From Littorina saxatilis (Eukaryota > Mollusca > Gastropoda > Littorinimorpha > Littorinidae), in NCBI RefSeq assembly GCF_037325665.1, contig NC_090245.1, forward strand, positions 48,128,769-48,192,768: 64,000 nucleotides of DNA. Reading direction: 5' to 3'. This document shows positions 1 to 10,884 of the stretch, piece after piece; the first letter of the stretch is position 1; the number at the start of each line of letters is the position of its first letter. The translations under genes were made by a program, and so were the position numbers. Under the pieces are notes generated by a model. It saw only the letters and a list, made by a program, of their open reading frames with translations. It was not told where the DNA came from and did not search any database.

Positions 1-215
1 TTTAACGTCCTCTTAGACCAACTGGTCTATATTGGGACAGGTATTGGTAATACGTTGAAGATATGGTGTGATACTTTGATTCGAACAAGCCCGCTGTGGC
101 TGTCTTCTTCGACACACCAGCATTGGGTTTGTCTCGTCAAAGTATCGAAATACGATCATGATAATCGGAGACGAGAGATGATGCATGCGTGTCTTCGTGT
201 TTTCCAAGCCCTGAG
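1..215 (+). repeat. Dispersed repeat module A (copy 1)
   Basis: This stretch matches the reverse complement of about 50485-50705 along most of its length, with shared blocks such as GATACTTTGA, GTGGCTGTCT, TCATGATAAT, GAGACGAGAGATGATGCATG and CAAGCCCTGAG. A third partial copy lies at 42250-42337. It is an interspersed repeat of unknown class with no coding potential. Next to it is a SINE in the opposite orientation. Confidence 0.6.
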
Positions 216-404
216 ACTTTCGCTGTGAACGTAGGATCTTTTTCGTGCGCATGTGTGCACACGGGGGTGTTCGGACACCGAAGAGAGTCTGCACAAAGTT
301 GACTCCGAGAAATAAATCTCTCGCCGAACGTGGGGATCGAACCCACGCTGATAGCGACCAACTGGCTACAAAGCCAGCGCGCTACCAACTGAGCTACGTC
401 CCCA
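205..404 (-). repeat. tRNA-headed SINE (Ala/Thr-like head)
   Basis: On the minus strand the unit starts at about 404 with a tRNA-like head: GGGGACGTAGCTCAGTTGG gives a box A-like sequence and GGGTTCGATCCCC a perfect box B. The body follows towards low coordinates and contains GTCAACTTTGTGCAGAC and GTGTGCACACATGCGCACG. The same body, with a different head, occurs at 50190-50453. The anticodon loop is 6 or 8 bases and the acceptor strands do not pair, so this is a SINE head and not a working tRNA gene. Confidence 0.65.
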
Positions 405-464
405 CCCCTGTGTACACACTTGGAATCATCATCTCAGATGAAGTCCAGGCTTTATATTTAATTT

Positions 465-790
465 AGTTGTGAGCACAGTTTGAGAGTTAACATGATATAT
501 ATTTTTTTGATTTTTGGTTTCAGGAATTGATACAGTGCAATTTTAATGACAACTTTAATGAACAAACTAATAAATTAATTGTTAAGCATGCGAGCTGAAA
601 TGCAATCCCATAGTCCGGACTGAGTCAAAGATTGTTTGACCAAAATTTCAATCAATTTGGTAGAAAAGTGAGGTCGTCACAATGCCGCCTCAACTTTCAC
701 CAAAAGCCGGATATGACGTACGTCATCAAGACGTTTATCGAAAAAAGGAAAAAAGTATGGGGACAATTTTTCCGGACTACATCGAGATTG
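465..790 (+). repeat. Fragment of the ACATTTAGTCAA snail repeat
   Basis: Shares long blocks with 13900-14150 and 14560-14900: CCAAAATTTCAATCAATTTG, CCGCCTCAACTTT, AAAAGCCGGATATGACG and TTTATCGAAAAAA. It is truncated at both ends and lies just upstream of the LicD-like gene, so it may overlap that gene's promoter or 5' intron. Confidence 0.7.
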
Positions 791-905
791 TTGTTTTACA
801 ATGTGGATGTGACCAAGTGCTGACCGCATTGACTGTAAACTTGTAACAAACAAACAAACAAACATTTCCTACGTGAACATTGACGTCGTTCTGTTTCAGG
901 CCAGC

Positions 906-1622
906 ATGTTCCTGTCCAGAAACTCCAGATCCAGGCTTATCTTTCGCTACGTGGCGGGTGTACTGTTGCTGCTAGTTGTCGTCGTGATGGTACGTCCCCT
1001 GCGTAACTCTCTCATCCCCGTCTGGCCGCGTATCTGGCGTGACGTCAGCACCCTTGACATCGTGAGGATGTACAACGTCATACATGCGTCAACGCCGCTA
1101 TACTTCCTACCTCAACCGTGCTCGACGAGCGCGCAGAACCCTTCTGGCTGGGACGGTGAGCTGACGGCTTACCTCATCGCAGTGAGCAGGGACACAGCCA
1201 CGCGACGTCACAGTCAGCAGGGCCTCCAAGACGCTCTGCAGGCCGACCGAGACTTCTTCCTGGAACCACGGCACGTACAGTCTGAGGTAGCTTCGCTGAG
1301 AAACGTGTCCGCTGCTGTCTTGCTCCGTGCCTCACACACACAGCGGCGTGCTGACCACTGGCTGAGCCAGTCTGGCGAGAGGGTGGCGAAGTACGGGCGA
1401 TTCCGACCTCTCCTGACCCCCGCTGACACACAGTCCGCCGTGACGCTACTGATGACGTTTGACCTGGCGTGTCGCGCGGCCGGCGTGACGTATTTCCTGA
1501 CGGCGGGGTCCCTGCTGGGCTGGTACCGGCACGGCGGCTTGATTCCCTGGGACGATGACCTTGACGTGGCCTTGAACGTCCAGCACGCACACAGGGCCTG
1601 GAAGGTCAGTCTTCCTCCTCCC

Positions 1623-1684
<62 letters not shown>

Positions 1685-2590
1685 CAAGAAACCTGCGTCA
1701 TGACGAGCCACTTGGCTGAGATTCGCTTTAACATGACTGGAAGGCTAAGCTTCCCACATTTGAGTAATTCCCATCAAGGTTGCGTAAAAAAACCAAATAA
1801 TAAAAAAAAACACCAATGGAATGCATAGTATAGGAGACGTTTCACCAGAGAAGCTAGCCGTATGCACTCGTAGCTGAATTGTCCCGAGATTTGGCTTGAT
1901 TGATTGATTCAGCAACGCCGTCATCCACCTTTCATAATAATATAAAGTGTTCAATGATTTCGTGAGAAACCAGCTGTTTTGGCAGTCCGAGGGGAGCACA
2001 TTGTCTTCTGTTTTATCTTTATCGACCGAGGCCGGAGGTCGAGGTTGATGAAGATGAAACAAAAGGCTATAATATTATGCTCACTGAGGAATGACAAAAA
2101 AGTTGGTATGTCAAGAGCCAATCAGACGTCGTTTTTGTCATCAAACATTGGATTCGATAAGGATTAATGATGGTTTGTGTTTCAGATCCTATCGTGTCTG
2201 CCTGGCCTGGGGTTACGGGTGGTGGGAGGGGCGGGGGCACAGTGGAAGCTCTTCTACCTCACCCCGGGCAAGGCCAAGGGGTTCCCCAGCGTGGACATTA
2301 TGCTCGTCACCTCAGATCAGCGCTTCGTCTGGTCGCTCGTGCCCTTCGCCTTCCCCAAAGACATGACGTTTCACTACCAGAACGTCGTACCGCTGAGGTC
2401 AGAGACGTTCGAGGGAGTGCGTGTGCTGGTTCCTCGTCTGGCGCGGGCAGAGCTGGCCAGGCTGTACGACGCGGAGCAGTGTGTGTCGCCTGAATACGAC
2501 CACAGGAGGGACGTGGGGCTGAAGGCAGCTAACGTGACGCACGTGCCTTGTGCGGAGCTGACGGGCATGTACACCTTGCGCAATGTGTAG
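906..2590 (+). CDS. LicD/fukutin-like nucleotidyltransferase, type II membrane protein (complete, 2 exons)
   Basis: Coding exons are 906-1604 and 2186-2590, joined in phase 0 (donor AAG|GTCAGT, acceptor TTTCAG|ATC), giving 367 residues. An in-frame 3' splice site at 899 puts the start codon 7 bases into an exon, so an upstream untranslated exon is likely. The N terminus is basic (MFLSRNSRSRLIFRY) and is followed by one hydrophobic helix of about 15 residues, a signal anchor that would place the enzyme in the Golgi lumen. The LicD core begins with DLACRAAGVTYFLTAGSLLG, then WDDDLDV, whose aspartates D216, D217, D218 and D220 match the family's metal-binding DDxD motif. Exon 2 supplies FPSVDIML, VVPLR(S)ETFEG and CVSPEYDHR, the usual C-terminal LicD elements. 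LicD proteins transfer phosphocholine or ribitol-phosphate-type groups to glycans; the substrate here is unknown. The intron opens with a (GT)n tract. Confidence 0.85.
1625..1684 (+). repeat. (GT)n microsatellite in LicD-like intron
   Basis: Uninterrupted GT dinucleotides begin about 20 bases after the 5' splice site. Open frames through it on either strand are artefacts of the dinucleotide repeat. Confidence 0.95.
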
Positions 2591-2706
2591 AACTCACAGG
2601 CATGTACACATTTCGCAATGTGTAGAACTCAGAGACATGTACACATTTCCCAATGTGTAGAACTCACAGACATGTACACATTTCGCAATGTGTAGAACTG
2701 ACAGTC
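2558..2706 (+). repeat. 35-bp tandem repeat over the LicD-like stop codon
   Basis: About four units of a 35-bp motif (GCATGTACACATTTCGCAAT, then GTGTAGAACTCACAG). The first unit is the end of the coding sequence (residues TGMYTLRNV and the TAG stop). The next three lie in the 3' UTR and repeat the stop-codon region, so the last nine codons have been tandemly amplified downstream. Confidence 0.85.
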
Positions 2707-2710
2707 ATGT

Positions 2711-3114
2711 AAAATAAACCATTCGTAAACCATGGCTAAAATAAATCAAACAGCCACAACAAGCACCTTTTAGAGAACGGAAACTTCCATTAAAATATTA
2801 CAGGAATTGATTTTGAAACTGATGCGCAATAAGTGGTGCATTCTTTTTTTTCGAGTTTACAAGTTAAAATCAATAGTCACAATAAAAAATTCAATTTATT
2901 TTTAGCGTTTTCAAGTTGACAGATAGGCTACCACCTGGGTTTATACCAAAAAAACCACTGTTGTCAGTTACTTTATAATACTCTTTTTTTTTTATAAACA
3001 TCTTCGTTTTAACATGGTTCAAATACTTAAATGTAGATTTTGTGATTATACATCGCTTTGAACGATGATTCCAATAAATGTAACAGATAAAATGATACCT
3101 TTCTGCATGACTAT
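2711..3114. other. AT-rich spacer, no gene seen
   Basis: AT-rich sequence with short A and T runs. AATAAA-like hexamers at about 2712 and 3073 could serve as polyadenylation signals for the LicD-like gene. No repeat family or open frame is recognised. Confidence 0.4.
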
Positions 3115-3308
3115 CTATACAAGTAGAACGAAATGGTCACATACAGTGAAACGACACCCGTTGAACATACATTGCTCAGACTAAACAACGAAATAGTGCC
3201 ATAGAGAGAATTGGCACTCATTGAACATACGTACGTCGGATATCTACATAACGAAATAGTGCCATAAAGTGTTTTTTATACTCATGGAACATACGTCTGG
3301 TTGATCTA

Positions 3309-4395
3309 GGGGAAGGGCTCCTAATATGGACCGCTTTTTGTTTTATGCTGATAACTAACTTGTTTTCTTGCGAAGAAGTTTCATTTTGTGTTTGGTAGTC
3401 CTTCTCTCTAAGGTTAACTGTTAGGCTTAATTAGAGTAAAATAGCTCAGATAGACATTCAGCAAAAATTAAATACAGAAAAAAATCACAAATGGTCCTTA
3501 TTAGGAGCCTGGGCGCCTAATATGGACCAGTGGAGAGGCCTTCACGAATCACTGTAAAAAGCCCCCTATACTTCAAAATAACATGATACAACTTAGTGTG
3601 CAAGTCAGACTAATTAAAATATGCTTTAGATTTATCTGTTTTGGGTTGATGAGAGCATTATTTGAAGCACACCAGGAAACTAAAGAAGCTTATCAAAAAC
3701 ATAGCGAAAATAAGTGAAATTATCAACTTCCACGAAAAGAAGACTATTTGTTATATTTTTTGAAATCTCGAGGGCTAGTTATAGGTTATTTTCAGAAAGC
3801 TTCTTAATTCTTTTCTTTCTTTCTTTATTTGGTGTTTAACGTCGTTTTCAACCATTCAAGGTTATATCGCGACGGGGCTTCTTAATGAATTAATGAAAAT
3901 AGCCTTTAGCTTTTATTTTCTTCGATTTGTTGAAGGTGGAGCTTCTTAATGAATTAATGAAAATAGCCTTTAGCTTTTATTTTCTTCGATTTGTTGAAGG
4001 TGGTCCATATTAGGGGACTCACACATACTTTGAGATTTTGCTATTATTTTTTGTTTGCAGTGGAAACTCGATCGGGGTCAACACTGCTAAAATGTAACAA
4101 ATACGGTCTTAGCTGTCATATACAGCAAGTTTTGTGTGATAAAAGCTTTGGCTGTGGACAGAAACGAGTCCGTTTTAGGCGGCAAATTTAGAGTGAACGC
4201 TGCCAAAAGTGTAAAAAAGAGAAAAAGACTAACGGTTTTGAGGTTTGTGTTTCTGCAACTGTTTTGACATGTGCAGGTTATCCAGAGGGGGTGAATACAG
4301 CGAATGAAATTGTTTTGAGCGCTCTAGCGCCGTTAGTTTGTCAGAACTGGAGGTGGTCCATATTAGGAGCCGGTCCATATTAGGAGCCTTTCCCC
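3309..4395. mobile_element. Non-autonomous pogo-type element, TIR GGGGAAGGGCTCC
   Basis: Inverted termini GGGGAAGGGCTCCTAATATG and its complement are flanked by the TA target duplication (3307-3308 and 4396-4397). Extra copies of CCTAATATGG/CCATATTAGG sit just inside both ends and at about 3519 and 4010. It lacks the transposase carried by the sibling at 4730-8868. Inside are a SINE 3' fragment (about 3813-3872) and a 63-bp tandem duplication at 3880-4003. A reverse-orientation copy lies at 60198-62993. Confidence 0.85.
3813..3880 (-). repeat. 5'-truncated SINE fragment
   Basis: On the minus strand it ends GTTGAAAACGACGTTAAACA followed by CCAAATAAAGAAAGAAAG, the same SINE tail seen at 35808-35849. 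It is flanked by CTTCTTAAT direct repeats, and the corresponding sequence is absent from the relative at 60198-62993, so it inserted after that family spread. Confidence 0.7.
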
Positions 4396-5610
4396 TACAT
4401 AACGAAATAGTGTCATAAAGAGAAATGACACTTATTGAACATACGTCGGTGACACTGCTACATAACGAAATAGTGCCATAAAGTGTAATTATACTCATGG
4501 AACATACGTCGGTGATCTACATAACGAAATAGTGCCATAAAGTGTAATTATACTCATGGAACATACGTCGGTGATCTACATAACGAAATAGTGCCATAAT
4601 GTGTAATTATACTCATGGAACATACGTCGGTGATCTACATAACGAAATAGTGCCATAAAGTGTAATTATACTCATGGAACATACGTCGGTGATCTACATA
4701 ACAAAAAAGTGCCATAAAGTGTAATTATAGGGGAAGGGCTCCTAATATGGACCACCTTTTTATTATAGCTAATAACTAGCTTGTTTTATCACCAACAAGT
4801 ATAATATTTTGCATGGTGGTTGTTCTTTGTCTAGGGTACCCTCAAGTTGAATTCCACCTAGCAAGCTGTGCTAGAAACTCAGCAAAAATTAAACAAAGAA
4901 AAAGTTGCTAGTGGTCCATATTAGGAGCATGGGCTCCTAATATGGACCTGTGAGGCTCCTAATATGGACCACTTTTAAATACTCCACAAACATTCAAAAT
5001 AACACGCTACAACCAAGTATGTCACTTTAAAGTTTATTCAAACGTAAACCTGAACAATTTCATTCAGTTCAACAAGAAGAAGAATCAAAATACAACATAA
5101 CAGTCACGAAGAACAGAAACGAAGCGGACTCATCAAAATTGACAGGTAGAGATCGCCTCATAGTGCAGTGAAATTCAACTTTATTTTACGACAAAAGAAT
5201 CAATAGTTCGTATGTGTGAAGTAGAAACAACAACAACTTTAAACCTCATCTCTAATGTCAAAATTGTGTATGCTGATAAATGAGCAAATGCCCTTGCGAA
5301 AAAATCATCAAACTGTAAAACTATTTTATCGACACATAAATACATCGTCAACAGGAACAAAACAGATACATATCGTGAAACAAATGAAAAAAGTCAACAT
5401 GGACAATTTATGTTCATTACTTTCGAAGTTAAATTCGGCAAAAAGTGTTAAAGAAATGACGGGTGGGCGGAGGGGGGGGGGGGGGTAACGGGGGGCCAGG
5501 AGGAAGATATTAATGGTACCGTGCCTTGATGATTTAATGTGAATCAAAAAATTGTCAGATTGTCATTGCTAATTATTAAAGAAACAAGAAATTCCTCCGA
5601 GGTAGGAAAA

Positions 5611-5909
5611 ACACCCCCGTTGGTCAAAGGGAAATAACCATTCTCACTGCCACCAACTGAGAAGGTTATTTCCCTTTGACCATGAATATGTCCCTCTATA
5701 AGTCCTTGTAGAATCTTAATCCACCAATAACTCCCTAACCGTGAGTTTGACTGGTCCCAATTTTTGTAAGGACCGTCTCAGGAATGTATAGAACCTGTTC
5801 ACCAAGTTTGGTGACGATCGGTCCGTTCATTCTTGAGATCTATATGCGAACACAAACAAACAAACAAACACATGGAGCGAATCCTATACACACCCCTATA
5901 CCGGGGGTG
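5611..5909. mobile_element. Short non-autonomous element with ACACCCCCG ends
   Basis: It starts ACACCCCCG and ends CGGGGGTGT, and the 3' end forms the hairpin ACACCCC-TATAC-CGGGGGTGT. Inside are GGTCAAAGGGAAATAACC with an inverted copy about 40 bp later, the motif CACCAAGTTTGGTGACGATC, and (CAAA)n. The hairpin end and the motif before a simple repeat resemble the other hairpin-ended elements in this window. Confidence 0.55.
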
Positions 5910-7597
5910 TAAAAATAATATGGGGGGGTGGGAGGTGGTGAGGTTAACACAACCTGGGAATCGTCTGTCGAGTTTGCACGATGAGTTGCGTTGTAATCCC
6001 GAACGCATAATGCAAAGCTGCTCTGAGTGATTATCAACGCCGATGTTTATTTCAAATGTTGAAGGAAAGGGTACACCTGATGAAGCATCCGTCCCTGATG
6101 GTCGTGATGGTCCGTCAGTAGTTGCCCGAGGTGACCATGGTTGTTGTTCTGAAGCCGATGGTGATGAGGTTGCAACATCTGGTCGTGGTGATACCAAGGG
6201 CTGCGTTGATTCTGAAAACATGTATTCAGAAACAGGTGATCTGGATAGCTGCGATTGTGATTGCTCCGCATCCGCTGCTGATGGTTGCAATAATGTGGTT
6301 CTTGCAGTGGCGACGGCAGCGATGTTGAGTACAGCAGTACCTGCAATGTGTGGACCCTCCCGTGAGAGGACACCTCCCTTAAAAGGACATCTTCTCTTGT
6401 CCCTTTTTATATCATTTCTCCCAAAGTATACCTGTCATGAAAGGCCACCTGCAATGTAGGGACACTTTTTGCTGGTCCCAAGAGTGTCCTTTCATCGCAG
6501 GTACCACTGTATTCAGAAACTGATTGTGGTGGAGACACCTCTGATTCTGTAGCCAGTGATTGAAGTGGCGGCGATCTAGCAGCCTGTACTTAGAGGCGGT
6601 GGTGGGTGAGACGGGTTTGAAGAGTGAGCGGTCCATGGGCTGCATTTTGTGTGTTGTGTGTGGTGGTAACGACAACAGGATCACGCCGTTTTCCTTGGCT
6701 TGATTGATTGCTCTGATGTTACAGGTGTGGCTCTTGTGGCCATCAAGAATGAGTAGAACTTTCTCATCCACTGTCGGCTTTACATGTCGGATGAAATGTT
6801 CAAGTCAGTCGCAAAAGGTGTCAGTGTCCATCCACCCACTCTCATTGCTTGTGACAATGGAACCAAGTGGCGCTCCATCCGCTAGTTCTGGGGGCATACG
6901 CTTCCGTTTGAATATCCCCATAGGTGGTACGTAGTTGCCATTGGCCGACACACAGCATACAACCGTTGTGTTTGTGCCACGTTCCCCGCTCGAAAGAGAG
7001 CCTATTTGATGTGTTCCCTTCTGGCCAAGCACCTTCTGGCACTTCTTCTGGACAGTGCTGACGCCAGTTTCATCCATATTGTAGATGTGTGAACCTACCA
7101 GTCCGTTTTCATCGATGATCTTCTCAAGCAGGTCAAAGTAGCGATAAACAGCTTCTTTGTTGAATGCTTGGGCTCGAGCCAATAACGTTGGCTCCGGCTG
7201 CCTCAAACTGATCTCAGGGTGCCTTCGCATGAACGTCTGATACCATTTCTTTCCAGCCATATTTTTCTCTTTGTTAAATGTGTGCGACATGCCGTTCATA
7301 TCCGCGATCTCAAACGCGAGAGCCATCAGTGCCCGCCTAGTACATGTAATCCCGAAAAAAGAATTACACAGAGAGAGAATGTGCTTCACCAGCTGAGCCT
7401 CAATTTCTTCTGGCAACAGCTGGTGTCTGCCGAGAAGTTTTGTCTTTCCATTTGCCTACTAATTGTTCTTGTTCGTTATATGACGCTTCAAGGTTGCTTT
7501 CGGAATGTTATATTCCCTTGAACACACGTTCAACCCAAGGCCATAGTAGTAGGCGTCCAATGCCGTGCTTAGCACTTCGTGAGTCCATTGGCCACTG
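5850..7597 (-). pseudogene. pogo-family transposase (psq HTH + CENP-B HTH + DDE_1), degraded
   Basis: Reading on the minus strand, a Psq-type helix-turn-helix (ALDAYYYGL, then SREYNIPKATLKRHI) lies at about 7470-7560, just after a possible splice acceptor near 7597. Two adjacent stop codons (about 7457-7462) follow. The open part 7416-6805 then gives the CENP-B-type DNA-binding segment (GKKWYQTFMRRHPEISLRQP) and the first catalytic aspartate in NMDETG. One further stop (about 6805) precedes LILDGHKSH (second D) and THKMQPMDRSLFKP (third D) down to 6510. A 178-bp MITE at 6332-6509 interrupts the Ser/Pro-rich C-terminal part, which continues to about 5850. The DDD triad and the domain order identify the pogo/Tigger family. 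The gene cannot make a full protein. Confidence 0.8.
6332..6509. mobile_element. 178-bp TA-flanked MITE inside the transposase
   Basis: Termini CAGCAGTACCTGCAATG and CATCGCAGGTACCACTG are imperfect inverted repeats flanked by TA (6330-6331, 6510-6511). It contains alternating GGACAC blocks. The TACAGTGGTACC style of end is typical of pogo/Tigger-derived MITEs. It lies within the 3' part of the older transposase gene, so it is the younger insertion. Confidence 0.75.
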
Positions 7598-7640
7598 AAA
7601 AAATAGAGACACGGGATAGGTATAGCACACACACACACCT

Positions 7641-7684
<44 letters not shown>

Positions 7685-7739
7685 CCCATAAATAAAGATG
7701 TTTATCCTACATACGTGAGAGAGACACCCGTGGGATAAT

Positions 7740-8222
7740 AATCGTTCAAATCACACGTGTGTATATCATGTAAATGAGGTCATGTCAGGCAAGTCTGGCA
7801 GGGACCTGTTTTTCCACTGCTTATGATGCCAAAGTTACCGAGACAAACGTCATTATAGAAACACAAATTGCGCTCGCTAATTACCCTCGATGAATCTTTA
7901 GAACTAACACGTCACGCCACACTTTCAGAGTGACGTTTCTTTGCTTTGACGTAATAGATTGCACGAGGCTTTAGAAGAGATCGAGGTTCTAAAACAAGCG
8001 TCTTCAATTTAGCTGCCTCGAATGCAGGACATTTTCAGTAAAATACACGTAAGTACAGTATGTAGGATAAACAGAATACTACATGGCTTGCTGTTCAGTA
8101 CCAGATTTACACTCGTTGCTTTTTCAAATAGTGAACAGCTCGCTTTCGCTCGCAGTTCAATATTTAAAAAAACAACTCGTGTAAATCTGGTACGACACAG
8201 CAAGCCATGTAGTATTCTCTAT
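7740..8222. repeat. Fold-back repeat G (copy 1)
   Basis: Nearly the reverse complement of 15428-15945. The inner part is a large hairpin: arms GTACCAGATTTACACTCGTT and GTGTAAATCTGGTACGACAC (about 8096-8200) plus AATACTACATGGCTTGCTG with its complement. No protein is encoded; short frames through it come from the palindrome. Confidence 0.7.
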
Positions 8223-9121
8223 TGGTAAGTTTCTTCTTGGTAAGATTTTAAACTTCAATGTTCGCCATGACTAAAAAATAAAGTTTAGGTGTCCGAGACC
8301 TCCAAGCAGCATGACTTCATGTGGTCAGGAACTTAATGACGTCATGCCAAGCTGTTTGGAATTGTTCTATTCTTTTGTGATGTCTTGATTCATCTGCAAT
8401 CACTTTGTAAAGTTTACGGCGCCTAATATGGACCTTTGGTCCCCTAATATGGACCGGTCCATATTACGCGCCCACAGGCGGTCCATAATAGGCGCCCATG
8501 CATCCTTCAGTATTTGGTTTTACTCTTCGTTCTCCAGGATTACAGAAAGCCAACACTCGCAACATACAATACAGACACCCTGAGGTGTCCGATAGAAGGT
8601 GTGGTTTATCTTGTAAGCTATTTATGTGCAAAAACACTGATGAGTTTCGAGGGTCAGATTTAGAGTGTAAGCTATCAAAAGGGAAAAGGACTCACCGTTT
8701 GGGCTTCCGTGCTTTCCCGGACATATTTAACCTCTGCAAGTCAGCAAGGGAGAGTAACTCTATCGCTTGCAATCATTTATGAGTGCTCTTGCCTTGTTAT
8801 TTCCATGGAAAGGGGGTGGTCCATATTAGGAGCCGGTCCATATTAGGAGCCCTTCCCCTACTTGCATGAAACATTCATCGACGATCTACTTAACGACAAA
8901 GTGCCACAATGTGTAATTATACTCTGCTCTGCATCTGCATGGGTAACGCCGGCAGAATCCAAAACTTTGGCTTAGTACCGGCAGAGAACTCATTGAACAT
9001 ACGTCGGTGATCCACATATCGTTATCCTTACAGTGGAATGACACAGACTGAGCGACATTGGTCACTCTATATAGGACGAAATCAGTAGTGCCACACAGAA
9101 AAACAATATTCCGTTAACATA

Positions 9122-9784
9122 GGGGAAGGGAGGGCAAGTCGACCCCTCTAACAAATGCAGCTTATACCTCTCGTCTTTTTAAAAAAAAGATTGTTTTTGT
9201 TGTAAAACCTGGTGTGTTCTCTTTCGTGTAAGCGTTGTGTGGAATATGAACGATCCAACTGGCACGGTTTTTCAATAAAATATAAAAGAAAAAAATCCTG
9301 AAGCATGAACGACTTGCCCTCCATGGAGGGCAACTCGTCCATGGGGGGCGGGTAATTCGTCCAGGTGGAAAAGGTTGTTCATATTACCCAATAGCATCAC
9401 CTCGACATATGAAATTGACTGAAGTAACTTTTCTGTGTCAGTTTTGTTAATCGGAAGTGAGAATGACGTCATAATGAGTCGGCCTACGTCAGAAGTCGAT
9501 CGACGTCTTGGCTATGCAGGGAGGGTGAGTATTTGAAGGGATAGATGTTCAAACATCTATACTTATTAGTTGCTCTGGTTCAAAGCGAAGCAAATGGGAA
9601 AATATATTTACAAATTGGACTTGTAATTGATTTGTGTCGCCCATTTCAGGTTGCGTGAACGTGAAATAGTTTAATAGGCCTACTAGTATACGCGCACTTC
9701 CAATGACGGGAAAGCGCACCCCCCCCCCCCCCCCTCTCTCTCTCTCTGTCTCTCTCTGTCTCTCTCTGTCTCTCTCTGTCTCTA

Positions 9785-9857
<73 letters not shown>

Positions 9858-10437
9858 TAATTAATTAATCAACACACAACTTCGAATATTATTTTTTTAA
9901 GGCTACGTTCACTTTTATTTCAAATACATACAAAGAACTTTTACGGGTTCTTCATCTGACACTATTTCTTGGAGATTAAAGAGTCTACACAGACGAGAGA
10001 GTGATATGGACCCATAGTCGGGTATTGTGACCCGGGTCGAGTTACACGACAAAGGGGGGGACGAATTACCCGATCATGGTACTCGCTGAACATTGCTATT
10101 TACCATTGTTCCTGGGATAGCCTGAGATCAAAACTTTCGACTAGTTGTTATGAAAGCCAAAGCTTTTTTGCAGATCTGGTGCATTTTACGAATCAGCGGC
10201 TCCCATGCACTGACTGTTGTTTTTTTCGTGCAACAATTTTAGAGTGGAAACCATCAAAATTGACAAAGACTTACCGCTTTGCTGGGCCCGTTTATTTCGA
10301 CGGTTTTTTTTCTTCAACTGATTCAGGTTGGGTAACTCTGGCTTATGAAATCGATGATAATCACCCCTGCAGTGTCATGTTCTCAAAATCGAGGGGGGAC
10401 GACATACCCGAGGGGGTCGACTTGCCCTCCCTTCCCC
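9122..10437. mobile_element. Non-autonomous TA-flanked element, TIR GGGGAAGGGAGGGCAAG
   Basis: The inverted ends GGGGAAGGGAGGGCAAGTCG and CGACTTGCCCTCCCTTCCCC are perfect over at least 20 bases, and flanking TA lies at 9120-9121 and 10438-10439. Subterminal variants (GGGCAACTCGTCC, GGGTAATTCGTCC) repeat inside. It shares only the first nine bases with the GGGGAAGGGCTCC family. A long CT tract is at about 9717-9853. No transposase is seen. Confidence 0.8.
9717..9853 (+). repeat. (CT)n / poly-C microsatellite
   Basis: A C run followed by almost pure CT dinucleotides with a few CTGT variants, making a strand-asymmetric homopyrimidine tract inside the 9122-10437 element. Confidence 0.95.
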
Positions 10438-10884
10438 TACATTTGTGACTGTTCACCCAAAAAATATGCCATACAATGAAATGTCGCTCAGTTAATGAGC
10501 ATTGATGACTCTACGTGGCAAAATTGTGCCATAGTGTGAAATGACACTTATTGAACGTACGGTACTGAGTGACTCTACGCGGCAGATTTGTGACATATAG
10601 TGAAATGATGATCGTTATTTGTGTTGTGGTGTATAAAGTAAAATTGTATTAAGTATAAATATCTCTCTTCCTGCTCAGCTGCGTTTGAACGGTGTTAGAA
10701 GCGTGTGTTTTTTCTTATTTGAAAATAAATAACAGGTTTTTTCTTTTTCTTGTTCTTTGTCTAATTTGTTAACGCCTCCAAAATCTGGATTCATGCCAGG
10801 TATTCTACTGTGTATCAATTGATATGTTCATACGATTATATTTGCAAATATCTTGGTTAGCGGTCAAGCAGTACGACTGAGCTA

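Larger units (their letters stand above)
4730..8868 (-). mobile_element. pogo/Tigger-type DNA transposon, 4.1 kb, decayed
   Basis: It has the same termini as 3309-4395 (GGGGAAGGGCTCC inverted at both ends) and TA duplications at 4728-4729 and 8869-8870. It holds a degenerate pogo transposase on the minus strand (about 5850-7597). Subterminal copies of CCTAATATGG cluster at 4740-4965 and 8410-8480. Later insertions lie inside it: a hairpin-ended element (5611-5909), a 178-bp TA-flanked MITE in the transposase (6332-6509), a (CA)n tract (about 7628-7682) and an inverted-repeat element (about 7740-8222). Confidence 0.85.
3115..10610 (+). repeat. 59-bp satellite array interrupted by three transposons
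   Basis: Units of about 59 bp carry GAACATACGTCGGTGATCTA, CATAACGAAATAGTGCCATA and AAGTGTAATTATACTCATG. They are seen at 3115-3308, 4396-4729, 8869-9121 and 10438-10610; the centre units are nearly identical and the outer ones diverged. Three TA-flanked elements (3309-4395, 4730-8868, 9122-10437) interrupt the array, and unit phase resumes after each. No coding potential is seen. Confidence 0.85.

Noticed and set aside
331-404. Functional tRNA gene on the minus strand
   Set aside because: Box A and B are good, but the acceptor stem does not pair, the anticodon loop is not 7 bases, and a SINE body follows.
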